DNA of 64,000 bases from Cenococcum geophilum 1.58 (GCA_001692895.1 KV748204.1:372001-436000), one strand, 5' to 3'. Positions 11,398-21,229 are shown, counted from the stretch's first letter. A program made the numbers and translations. The notes: generated from the letters alone by a model not told the origin.

Positions 11398-12353
11398 GCC
11401 GCGGTCAGTGGTCTTAGTAATGAATGCATGCATATTTTAGCCAAATATTCATTTAATTCATAAACGCGCCAAAAATATTCATGATTTGAATGCATGTAAT
11501 GAATATAGCCTAGGTAAGCTCTATTCATTACATACATTTAAATTATAAATATTTTTGGCGCGCTTATGAATTAAATGAATATTTGGCTAAAATATGCATG
11601 TATTTATTACTAAAACCAGTAACAAAAGCTTTAAAAAATCCATATACAGCCTGTACAGGCTCCAGTGTCCCCCCCCCCCCTATGTGCGCGCAGCACACAC
11701 ACCTAATTTCGCTACGTCTGCAGGGTGTAGTATGTGGCCAGGGCTTAAGCCACGGCCCACCTCGAATTCGGAGCTCCGAGCTTAATTTTGAAGCTATTCT
11801 GAACTCCTCTCACCAAAAGTCGTGGTATCTATTCCGGATTGTGGTGTTATAAAGCTTTTTCTCTTATTAATATAAGCTCCAAATACGTTGAATTAACTTA
11901 GGAGAGCAATTGGCATAACGGGCGTATACACGCTTACTAGCGCCAGCTATAAGAAGGATTTAATAAAGGCGTGCTACTAGTTGCCCATATGCGGAGCCAC
12001 ATTAAGGAAGGCAATAAGGTAAAACACCAAGATCTGGAGGCAACATCACGACTTTTGGTGAGAGAGAGGAGTTTAGAACAGCTTCAAATCCGAGCTCTGA
12101 ATTTAAGGTGGGCCGTGGCTCAAGCCCTAGCCACATACTACACCCTGCAGACGTAGCGAAATTAGGTGTGTGTGCTGCGCGCATACAGGGGGGGGGGACA
12201 CTGGAGCCTGTACAGGCTGTATATATATTCATAAGCTTATGAATAATTCAATTCTTAAGGGAAAAAAAATATTCAATGCATATCATTCGTTATGAATGAA
12301 TATATTCATAAAAATGAATGAATAAAAATATTCTTAAGACCACTGGCCGCGGT
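11398..12353. mobile_element. Non-autonomous hAT-type element with 8-bp TSD
   Basis: The element is 11406-12345 (940 bp), flanked by GCCGCGGT at 11398-11405 and 12346-12353. Its ends are CAGTGGTCTTA and TAAGACCACTG. The 8-bp duplication and CAGTG end are hAT hallmarks. It encodes no transposase. Its first part (11406-11624) is nearly palindromic and closes with an imperfect inverse of the end (TTACTAAAACCAGTA). The middle is a separate nested fold-back element (11647-12219). Composition is AT-rich at the margins. Confidence 0.85.
11645..12221. mobile_element. Nested fold-back element with ~185-bp inverted arms
   Basis: The arms 11647-about 11830 and about 12045-12219 are inverted copies of each other with few differences. 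Each starts CAGCCTGTACAGGCTCCAGT and runs through a poly-C tract, GCGCGCAGCACACACAC and CTACGTCTGCAGGGTGTAG. TA (or TATA) flanks both ends, suggesting a Tc1/mariner-type target duplication. The roughly 215-bp centre has no coding capacity. It is inserted inside the hAT-type element. The arms are only lightly mutated compared with the surrounding DNA. Confidence 0.75.
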
Positions 12354-12450
12354 TATAGGTCGCGATGGAGAGCGGATAGCTCGACATGCTTTAAGAGGTG
12401 CGGTTAGCGTATCTTCGTAATTAGGGTACGCGGTTCTTGTTCATAGTATC

Positions 12451-13093
12451 TCAACAAAACGCCCACGGTGGGCAGCAACCACCGAACCCACTCTCAGTCC
12501 ACCCTTTAGGACAACATAGTCCCTTGTCACTATTCACGCAGAGGGGCTTGTCGGGATTTGAGCAACAGGTATCGCCACACACAGAGTCTTTCGGACAACA
12601 GGAACCACCGAGGCATTGTTCTGAGGGCGAACAAGGCATGATATCGCATAATAACCATTTCTCACAGTGATTCCCCTTGCAAAACTCCCCAGGGGGGCAC
12701 TGCCCGCAAGCGCAGGGGAAGAAAGTGGTAGCATCTGCTGTCACGCAACTGCCACGGAAGCATTTCCGCCCTGGTCTGCAAGGTACCGGACACTCCCAAT
12801 AAATGTGGCCGCATGTCCCATCGGGTAAGCAATCTTCCTCCATGTCGCAGCAGAACAGCGGATGGCCACAACGGCAATACTTTTGATCTGCGCGGCAGAT
12901 TGTAGGGTTTGAGCCGTTTCCTAAGGTAGATGGTGTTAGCTGGGATGGGCGGAGATTCAAGAGACGCAAGAACACGGGCAAACGTACGTGGAACCAAGTC
13001 AATGCTTGCTTTATGTTCGACGACAGAGCATATAGCAGCCCAGATGAAGAATGTAGCGAAGAAAAGTGTAAGGAAGGGACGGAGGTTCGTCAT
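12451..13093 (-). CDS. Cysteine-rich secreted protein (effector-like), paralogue of 15209 gene
   Basis: Two exons on the minus strand, 13093-12988 and 12920-12451, with a 67-bp intron (GTACGT...GCTAAC...TTAG), give 191 residues. The N terminus MTNLRPFLTLFFATFFIWAA is a hydrophobic signal peptide. The mature part has about 30 cysteines in roughly 155 residues, in granulin-like CC spacing (GGSCCPKDSVCGDTCCSNPD, then NSDKGLCCPKGWTESGFGGC and CPPWAFC). No catalytic motif is seen. The C-terminal 60 residues are clearly related to the divergent gene at 15209. Secreted, disulfide-rich and next to an AT-rich repeat island, it fits a candidate effector or wall-associated protein. That role is inferred. 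The gene looks intact, with no premature stops. Confidence 0.8.
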
Positions 13094-13169
13094 TGCTGGA
13101 TTAGATATTGAGAATGAGGGCAGGTAGTAAAGAGTGAGGGATAGGACTACGTTGAGAGGAGGTTAAATC

Positions 13170-13186
13170 ACGCATTTTATATCTAG
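13170..13186 (-). promoter_or_regulatory. TATA-like box of the cysteine-rich gene
   Basis: On the minus strand agatataaaatgcg lies about 85 bases before the ATG at 13093, followed by a CT-containing leader. It is the clearest TATA-like element near this gene. The assignment rests only on motif and distance. Confidence 0.45.
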
Positions 13187-13655
13187 GAAGGAAGATGTTC
13201 CACTTTCAACGGAAAAGATATTGTTCAGAGTCCTGTTTTGTGTATACCAGCCAGCCAAAACGGGGCTGAGGACAAAGTCTATGGCAGGCTGAACTCGCAA
13301 ATGCCCCATTCTCTACATGATTGGTCAGTTGATATCAGCTTTGAAGGTTCTGAGGATTATAAGAGGGGAGGCTTCAAGGGTTCCCTCTATCGACGCGCGG
13401 CGTTCTGCGATGGCCTTAATGGTCATTAGGGCCCTTGAAAAGCGCACCAGGGTCGTCAAGGAATTCCTAAGATTTTCAGCCTCGGTAAGACCAGACTTAA
13501 GGGCTGAAACAGTAAAGACGCATTGAACTCCACCGCAGTGAGAGTCCTGGATATCTCTTGATTCTGGACCCACCATGCTGCATTGCTTTCTTTTGTCTGG
13601 TGATTAAAGCAATTCATTCTGAATTCGGATCTATTATATCTGCAGAGTCCGCCAA
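13187..13655. other. Intergenic DNA with an open frame of unknown worth
   Basis: The minus strand holds an open frame at 13325-13576 (83 residues, LRNSLTTLVRFSRALMTIKA and similar). It is helical-looking but has no family I can name. Codon use and position give no strong support. The rest of the stretch is ordinary intergenic sequence between the two divergent cysteine-rich genes. Confidence 0.25.
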
Positions 13656-13882
13656 GATCTCACTAGTGATGCAACTGGTTTGGTTCGGTTTTCCAATAAG
13701 AAAACCTTAACTGGTTACAGTTTATAACCAGATTACTAACTAAAGTAGGCTTAACGCTTACCGTATCTAGTAGTTAGATATCTGGTTTTACTGGTTCAAC
13801 CGGCTAAACCACTTTTTAAACTGGATTGGTTACGGCCCAAAATTCGTAACCGATCCAAACCAGTTGCATCACTGGATCTCAC
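13656..13882. mobile_element. 211-bp hAT-type MITE with perfect 8-bp TSD
   Basis: GATCTCAC occurs at 13656-13663 and 13875-13882. Between them lies 13664-13874, with ends TAGTGATGCAACTGGTTTGG and CCAAACCAGTTGCATCACTG. These are inverted repeats except for the first base (T for the expected C). The interior is full of further ACTGGTT/AACCAGT copies, so the whole can fold. It has no coding capacity. The CAGTG-type end and 8-bp duplication place it with hAT MITEs. Confidence 0.88.
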
Positions 13883-15208
13883 CTATTACACAGAAGATCT
13901 ACACGGTTCTATTTCGGGCACTGATCAGCCGCACAAACACGATGGCGTAGGTCGAAATGTGCGATCATGAGACTCTTACCGGAGGAAGAAGGTGGAGGTG
14001 TATAGGCGTCGCAAGGCTCAAGCGAATAGGCAGTTGAGAGAGGTGACTTTTCTCCTTGGCACCATCAGCTGAGGACGTTCATTGGAATAGGGATATTAGA
14101 AACGAGCTAAGAAGTCTCGTCCTTCTTTTCTCAGTTGGTCAGCTATTTGATCCAGTTTCTTGGCTCAGCGTCTCCCACTTGTGTTGTTGGGCCTTTGCGC
14201 TTGGCTCTTGGCCCTCGTTCCACTGCGCTCGATTGAGAGCTTAGTGGAGGTTCAGAAGAGCTCGAAGGCAGGCCGGATGAATTAGTGAGCACGAGACCCA
14301 TCCAGGTCTTGTTCAGCTGCCCAGCCTGGGAAACCGTCCTCACCTCATGCGGTGTCTTTCGCCGCTCTTAAATAGCCAATCGTCTTTCCGCTAACATTCA
14401 GCTGCGATACCGATGTAAGTTTAACTTTAGCCGTAGGAGCGATTCTACAGTCTTTAAGGCAGCAATTATTGATTAGATATGGACTAATGGTGCGAACAAA
14501 ATACTTGCAGAAACGGAAGCCGGAGGACTACAATCGGACAACAATCGCACAACCAAATAGCCGGCTTCCGCACCGCCAGACGAGTAGGGTGCGGCTAGAA
14601 GATTGTAAGAGGCATACGTATAATCTCCGCGGCGATGGACCTCTAAATCTGGCACAAGAAGTTCATGAGTAATTGTTACGATTCTTCTAGGACTTATCCT
14701 TTTTCGGATCCTAGGCTTAATTTCCACCGCTTTTACACGAAGCAAACAGAGCTGAAGACCCATAATTTTCCTACTCTTATTGATTTGATCAAATAATTCA
14801 TTTTTGTTAAGGATGCCAAGTTACACACCTAGCAAGTATTAGAACGCTCTTAGATATGCCAACTTCATTGGATCCTCAAAATACTAGTTGGGTGCCTAAA
14901 CCCATGCTAAGATTCGACGATTTGTATCAAGCATGTTCTATTTCCATACCTTCCAGGGCGTCAATATCAAAGCCCAATGCCAACAGGCCCGGAAAGCTGA
15001 GCATCCTGCAAGGACGAGCTGAGCCGAGCTGAGGAATGTCGAATGCATCCTTGCTTCATAGTGAGCACGAGCTTGCTCCTCGTTTCTCTTATATGAGTCT
15101 CACGCTTGGAAACTTACAGTCAATTCGACCTTGTCCCAACTCAATTCAAAGCACTTTGTAGCAACTCAAACCGTCGACTACAAAGTTAAGACTGAGATCC
15201 CTCTCAAA
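13883..15208. other. Intergenic, no supported gene
   Basis: Several short frames exist on both strands (for example 14143-14343 minus, Ser/Pro-rich) but none is recognisable. A GC-containing imperfect inverted repeat (GGAAGCCGG ... CCGGCTTCC) spans about 14515-14570. The stretch ends with the probable promoter and leader of the cysteine-rich gene starting at 15209. Confidence 0.35.
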
Positions 15209-16391
15209 ATGCATCTCTCCTGGAGCATCATGGGTACCTCCCTCATCTTTATCAGTTCTACCTCCGGTCAGCCCCAGAGCAGTAATCCAATCTCCCCGAC
15301 GGGGATCCCCAACGTCACCAGCGAAAGTGTCTGTATTGAATGCGAGTAAGCTTCCCCCTCCCATCTAAAAATGCCCCCACTAACAAATGCACCAGATCAG
15401 ATATCCCTCCAATAGGTGGCTGGGATGGCAGATGGTGGTGTAGAAATCATCCTTGCATGGTACCTGTCGAGGTCCGTCAGGCGCCCAACAAATGTTCCTC
15501 CGGCTACCACAATGAATACCTCCTGCGCATACCCAGGGACGGAATGCAGGCCTGTATGCCCGCTAAGGACATGACATATGACTTTTGGGGCTACAATAGC
15601 AAGTGCGCAATACATGGCACCGCTCCCTTATATAACCTTATCACACCTGTGGATGAGGTGTGGGCATGCGCGGTCCCCAGCGGCTGGAGTTACAGTCAAA
15701 AGATGATTGACCCAGGCACATGCGGGCCGAACAATGAGACGCCCCTATATCGTCTGGTACAACCGTTACACTGTATTACTGAGTCTTGTAAGCCCTCGGG
15801 ACAATGCATTGGTGGTTTCTATTGTCCATACGACTCAACGTGTGGCGAAATCTGTTGCTCAAAGACTACTCCCCACTGCGTGAATAGCGACAAGGGACTA
15901 TGCCAGTGATCTACTTGGACTGGAGCTATCTTGGAGCGCCATATGGATCGCCTAAACTTCTGGAGCTGGATCCCTTGATTTTATTGGTGGACTGGACTGG
16001 ATCTAGGCTTGTGGAGGCTCCTGGCGCTCCAGTTCCGTTCCTTATTCAGACGTGAGGCTGATGAGGACAGGACGCTGAGGAGTCAGTGCAGGTGGTGGCG
16101 GCCAATCAGTGACTTTTGTAGTATTACACCGTCTCAAAAGACGGTCAATTGCCCGTAGAATTTTGCCGTAGAATTAAGGAGTTACCCTCCTGTCACTCCT
16201 ACTGCGTATACTACTCATTAATTTGGTGTTTTGTTTCACCATGGCCGCTAAATAAACTCGCCCACCAGCGACGAATCAATTTAGTATTGCGCGCTTCTTG
16301 CCTAATTACTTAGCTACACCCCCGTTTAACGACGTTATTCTTACCCTAGAATATATTAACTCTGCAGCTAAAGGCCGCCTGGAGGTAGAGG

Positions 16392-16629
16392 AGTTTTGTC
16401 ACGGGACTCACACGTTCTCACGTCTCTGCGCGTTTTGACGTTCTTGACCCGTGCTCACGTTCGTCCCGAGACACCTACGCACGTTCCCCTACAACCCCTG
16501 ACCTGTTCTGTTTCTGCATCCAAATGTCTTTGTATCAACCACGCATAGTTACGCGTACGTAGCCTTCTTCAATTACTACCCTGTTTAGTACATTGTATTC
16601 CAGCTCGTGCCTACTTCCGTGACAAGTTT
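16392..16629. mobile_element. Solo LTR (228 bp) inside the hAT transposon
   Basis: The fossil is 16397-16624. It starts TGTCACGG and ends CCGTGACA, and is flanked by AGTTT on both sides (16392-16396, 16625-16629), the 5-bp duplication of an LTR retrotransposon. Its composition is noticeably less TpA-rich than the surrounding transposon, suggesting later arrival or escape from RIP because of its short length. The superfamily cannot be told from a solo LTR. Confidence 0.8.
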
Positions 16630-18014
16630 AAATATAGCGGTAGGCAGTATATCCGGTGCAAGTCTCTTATGCTTGGCGTTAAAAACACTAAGCCTTATAC
16701 GTCACCAATATGGAAATAGGGGGAGGACGTTCAGCTTAAGGGCGCGGTTGGCGATAGAAAGAAGGTATACTACTACTGCTACATCTATAAGAGGGCGAGG
16801 CGTTAGCAGGAGCTCATAATAATCTTATTAGGATATACTACTACTTTAGATTACCTTATTAACGATTACCAGATAAACCAATATACTAGCTTCCTTAAGC
16901 CTCCCAAACTAAGTAACTCTAACCAGCTAATAATTAAGGACTATCCTAAGCAGTGGGTGCTTAAGCAGAGGTTAAACTTTAAGGCGTTTAAGCAGCTGTT
17001 AATTAGGTGGATTATCTGCTATTATATTACCTTCTTCTAGTTTAAAAACGAGTACTTCTAAAGCCTTCTCTATTACCTCTATCCGGCTCTTTTAAAATTC
17101 CTACTAAAAGCTAGAAAGATAATCTGGGGTTAGGTTATAGTAGAGTTTAAGCAGAAGAAGGATAACCTAAAGAAGGAGCTGGCCTCTGCTCATAGCTCTA
17201 TATCTATATCCTTTAATTTATAAACATTGCCAAACTCCTACGCAATTCTTAATATTATTAGTTATTTTATTAACCAATATAGAAGGCAACGGCACGTAGT
17301 TCTAGGGCTTTATAAGGTTATTAGTAAACACTCCGGTAAGAATATAACGGCCATTCTACTAAAGCTGATTAAGGAGTATGGATTTAAAGGCAATGTTAGC
17401 TATTTTATAGGTAATAATACAGAGTTAAATAATACGTGCGTTAATGCGGTACTTTGAGTTCTATACCTAAAGATATTAGCAAAAAAATAAAAAGCTTATT
17501 AGCTACGCTGCTTTGGCTATATTATTAACCTCTATACGTAAGCCTTTATAATTAGAAAGGACGCTAAGAAGATTTGCAAGGAAATGGCCTCTGCGTACCG
17601 TAAGATAGACTTTAAGAGGATTTAGGAGCTTTGGAAGAAGCAGGGGTCCATAAATTACTTTATAATCTTATCTAGTATATTTAAATAACTCCCTAAAGGT
17701 ATAGATTCTTTAAGAGTATTAAAATTAGAGGGGATCTAGCAAAATATAACTGCTTAGAGGTAAGTAATATTTTTAAAAGTGGTAATATTCGCCACCCAGT
17801 CCGTTAGCGGACCAATTAGATTATTAGGATTTAGTTCTACCGTATTTAGCTGCCTTTACGGTCGCAAGACTTACTTATAGTTGCAATCTTCTACTCTACT
17901 AAAAGCGATACTAATAATTTACTAGCTTATTTAAAATAATTAAACTCGCTAGAACTCGCTCTTTATAGCAATTACTTGGTTTCTAAATTACCGTAAACGC
18001 ATAACTCGGTTCTA

Positions 18015-19098
18015 TAGAAGTCCGTACCACCTTATGCACAGTGCCACCTCTCGCACACCCTTTTCCTATACAAAATCGCAAATTTCTACCCTTTATAAAA
18101 TAGCAACCCCTAGGGCTATTATTATAAAAATTTAAATATAGTATATTTAAAGTCCTAAATATATATCTATATATTTATTTTATTATAATTTAATATTAAT
18201 AAGTAGTTATATAGCTTTAAAAAATAAAAACTTTAAAAAAAGTTAAAATTTCTTTTAAAATTTCTATAATAAAATAACTACTATAGCTATTAGTATAAAA
18301 ATTTAAATATAGTATATTTAAGTAATAAAGTATAATATAAAGCTATAATTTAGTAGTATATTTTATAAATAAACCGTTTATTTAAGTAAACTATATACTT
18401 AATTTTTATAAAAACTATAAAGTAATATCTTAATAACGGCTTAATAATAAACTTTAAATTTTTATAATTAGGTTTTCCTATACTATTATATTACTCTATA
18501 GAAATATAAGAGTAAAGTATATAGTAGTTATTAAGATTAAGTAATTTAGCTTATATTTATAGGCTAAAATATAGTATCTTTAAAACTATAATATATATTA
18601 CTTCTAAATTTTTATAGGGTAATATAATAGTATATGAAAGTCTAATTACAAATTTTTAGAAATTATTATTAAGCCATTATTAAGATATTACTTTATAGTT
18701 TTAGTAAAAATAAAGTAAATAGTTTACTTAAATAGATAGTTTACTTATAAAATATACTACTAAATTATAGCTTTATATTATACTTTATTACTTAAATATA
18801 CTATATTTAAAATTTTATACTAATAGCTATAGTAGTTATTTTATTATAGAAATTTTAAAAGAAATTTTAACTTTTTTTAAAGTTTTTATTTTTTAAAGCT
18901 ATATAACTACTTATTAATATTAAATTATAATAAAATAAATATATAGATATATATTTAGGACTTTAAATATACTATATTTAAATTTTTATAATAATAGCCC
19001 TAGGGGTTGCTATTTTATAAAGGGTAGAAATTTGCGATTTTGTATGGGAAAAGGGTATGCGAGAGGTGGCACTGTACACGAGGTGGCACGGACTTCTA
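18015..19098. mobile_element. 1080-bp palindromic (fold-back) element with TA flanks
   Basis: The element 18017-19096 begins GAAGTCCGTACCACCTTATG and ends with the inverse (GAGGTGGCACGGACTTC), flanked by TA. Two arms of roughly 500 bp are inverted copies. They are near-identical over the outer 350 bp and more divergent towards the centre (about 18557). It is extremely AT-rich, has no coding capacity, and splits the hAT transposase. The TA duplication suggests mobilisation by a Tc1/mariner-type transposase (inference). Confidence 0.85.
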
Positions 19099-20559
19099 AT
19101 AACTACGTTCCATCTACTAACTTAAAGCCTCTTACTAAGGAGGACCACCTTAAGCCCCACTAATAGAAAGAGCTTAAGTACCTTTATACGCACCTAGAAT
19201 CTTTTTATAAGGCAACTATTATAGTAGAGGGTAATTGTATAGGCCTTGCTAATCATTTCCAGACGCTAGATTGGCTTATTAATGAACTCTATACTACTAA
19301 AGATTGGTTCCTTAAGCTCGCGGCTCTACGTTAACTTAATAATTAAAACTACAAGCTACTATCTGGCTGCGCGAGCGCTATATAGGAGAAGTGTAAGAAG
19401 TACTTTAAGAAGGCTAATGAGACACCTGCCTACTACGCCGCCATTATAATAAATCCGACGCTTAAGATGGAATAGTTTTACTAAAAATAGGGGTCGGATA
19501 AGAATAAGAAGGCCTAGATTAATAAGGTTAAAAAGAAGGTTTAGGATATATTTAAAGACTATAAAAGTAAGAGCTTTGGATTATAGCCTTAAGATCTATT
19601 AATTTATCCTATTAAGAAGCTATAAAAGGAAAAGGACTATACCTCTACTCGCAATTATAAGCGCATTAAATATACCCACCAAACCTCCGCAGTAAAAAAG
19701 GATAGTGCTTTAGATAAGTATCTAAAAGAGGGCCCTCTTAAAGTCGCCAATAATAAAGATTTTAATGTAATTAACTATTGGCAAAGGCTCTATTACAGTT
19801 AACCCGACCTCGCCCGTTTTGCCCTTAACGTACTCGCTCCTCCGCCTATAAGCAATAAATGCGAACGCCTATTTAGCAGTTATAAGATACTCCTTAAGGA
19901 CCGACGCTTGCGCCTAAAGATGGATATAATTAAGGCAAATAAGTGGCTTCGCCATAGCTACGGGCCCCTAAGAAGTAATATATTTAATAATAAGGGCGTT
20001 AAATCAGTAGAAGGAGAGCCTTAGCCGTCACCTCTATATAACCCTACACCGGAGCAGCTCAGGGAGTACATTAAGAAGCGCCAAGCTGCGGATGTGGCTG
20101 CCGCCGCCGCTGCCTAGGTAGAGGAAGAGGATACGGAGGAGGATGATGAGGAGGTTCTGGCGATAATAGAGCGTGCTGGCGGTAAGGGTGGGGGCGATAA
20201 TAAGGATGAGGGCAACGATAAGGACGTATTTAAGACGTTTAAGGCCTTTAAGGAGTAATATATAAGGAGTAATATAAACAATTTGGGCCGAATTTAATAG
20301 TCTGCACAGCTTCCTACTGCAACACCAAAGGATGCTAAGACTTACTATAAATAGTATATGGATTGTATGGCGCTCCTAGAGCCAAATCGCGATAGAACCA
20401 GAGTGGACTGGATTTGAGCCTAAATCCAGTCCAGTCCAGTCCAAGCAGATCACTGGACTATGCTGTGCTAAAGGGTCGACTGAGAGTGGGTTCGGTGGTT
20501 GCTGCCCACCGGGGGGGTTATGTTGAGATACTGTGGTGAGCGAATAGGTACCCTCTGTC

Positions 20560-21220
20560 ATTTGCTTGGAATATTGGGGAGCACTTCTGAAGGCATCCCC
20601 CAAACTAGGTGTCTTGATGCTTCTGAACCACACAACGGGATTTTGGTATCCTTTCTCTTGCATGTATTTCTTGAAACGGTCCTCATCGTCTTCGGTATAA
20701 TTACCAGACTCATCACCATGAAAGCGTCAATGGAAGCCCGGTCCCCGGTATTTTACGAGGAAGAGAAATTTGCGCAGTATATATCTTTTATTACGCAATA
20801 TCGAGATACCACTTTTCCTAGATTCTAACGCCTTTCTGATGTTAGCTATAATTATGCTGACCTAAGACTCGAGTTTACCGATTTCTTTCTCTAGATAATA
20901 ATGGTCGGTAGCGTTTAAAATATCACGGTATATATCTATTAATCTAAAGGTGCGGTTAACTGGTGATTCGGAGAATTTTGGTACCTTATTCTTAAGGTCG
21001 ATAATGTTTAGTACTGGATCGCTTGGGTAGAATTTAGTCTTCTTGTTCTTCTTTCTGCATCCTAGCGCAGACTTAGAGCTATATGGTAAAGGAGAATATT
21101 TATAAGTAAATATAGGCGCAGTTGCGGACGCAACTATACGCTATCTGGCGAATTTAGAGCATATTTAGGCCATAAAAGATTCGCAATAAAGCTAGGTAGA
21201 AGCCATCCTAGCTATTAAAT
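20560..21220 (-). pseudogene. DUF4238 family relic
   Basis: On the minus strand from about 21080 the peptide reads KFYPSDPVLNIIDLKNKVPK, then LIDIYRDILNATDHYYLEKE and IGKLES, LRKFLFLVKYRGPGFH, RFHGDESGNYTEDDEDRFKK and YMQEKGYQNPVVWFRSIKTP. This matches the fungal DUF4238 pattern (LEK..S.iE, LRKFLF.MKYRG..F..RF, DD...F..YM.EKG...P.dVW). Stops interrupt it at LES* (20883) and H*RF (20735), both explicable by RIP. The N-terminal segment is poorly preserved and the C terminus is cut around 20560. DUF4238 proteins have no established function. Confidence 0.7.
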
Positions 21221-21229
21221 AATAGTGAC

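Larger units (their letters stand above)
11028..12435 (-). pseudogene. Small fungal protein gene split by a hAT-type insertion
   Basis: The 3' part, 11028-11405, encodes on the minus strand ...SSWDDPTKKKPFHWAFFLKT then GEGLAFQLRGMPGAFYYSGE and SSSWNCQDWSLMVLDWLRAE, ending at the stop at 11028. I recognise the general pattern (HWA...FQLRGMPG...NCQDW) from small uncharacterised fungal proteins but cannot name a function. A 940-bp element with an 8-bp target duplication sits exactly where the frame would continue. Beyond it, at 12354-12430, the minus strand continues in frame with the exon (TAPLKACRAIRSPSRPITAA). The first part of the gene and its start are not clear. A readable frame runs from the element into the 3' exon, so a chimeric product starting inside the element is conceivable but unlikely. 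Confidence 0.6.
16241..20258 (+). pseudogene. hAT transposase, degraded and interrupted
   Basis: Starting at ATG 16241, the frame gives MAAK then, after a TAA, TRPPATNQFSIARFLPNYLA. After the solo LTR come an N-terminal zinc-finger-like part (KVYYYCYIYKRARR, near 16765) and LDYLINDYQIN (near 16850). The middle includes a segment matching the typical LRCFGHIINL motif (near 17500). The C terminus has the hAT dimerisation domain, ARFALNVLAPPPISNKCERL then FSSYKILLKDRRLRLKMDII (near 19815-19925), followed by an acidic tail. TAG/TAA codons at Gln and Trp positions are frequent, for example 16253, 17038, 19327 and 20023. They agree with RIP and rule out a functional enzyme. Confidence 0.85.
15896..20463 (+). 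mobile_element. 4.55-kb hAT transposon with perfect 8-bp TSD
   Basis: GACTATGC flanks the element at 15896-15903 and 20456-20463. The element, 15904-20455, begins CAGTGATCTACTTGGACTGG and ends with its near-perfect inverse (CCAGTCCAAGCAGATCACTG). Subterminal CCAGT/ACTGG repeats occur at both ends. It carries one transposase on the plus strand. It has itself received a solo LTR (16397-16624) and a 1080-bp palindromic element (18017-19096). The body is RIP-like and the transposase is dead, yet its host gene's exons look unmutated. Confidence 0.92.
15209..20526 (+). pseudogene. Cysteine-rich secreted protein gene interrupted by a hAT transposon
   Basis: Exon 1 is 15209-15345, the intron 15346-15395 (GTAAGC...CACTAAC...CCAG), and exon 2 starts at 15396. 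The N terminus MHLSWSIMGTSLIFISSTSG is a signal peptide. The C-terminal part (GQCIGGFYCPYDSTCGEICC ... CVNSDKGLC) is related to the gene at 13093-12451. The hAT element enters after codon 215 (15903). The remaining 20 codons and stop, CAKGSTESGFGGCCPPGGLC, lie in frame at 20464-20526, matching the paralogue's CPKGWTESGFGGCCPPWAFC. Before insertion the protein would have been 235 residues. Now the element's own first bases (CAGTGA) add one Gln and a stop, giving 216 residues. The truncated product lacks the last seven cysteine-region residues but could still be secreted. No RIP-like stops are seen in the exons. Confidence 0.85.
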
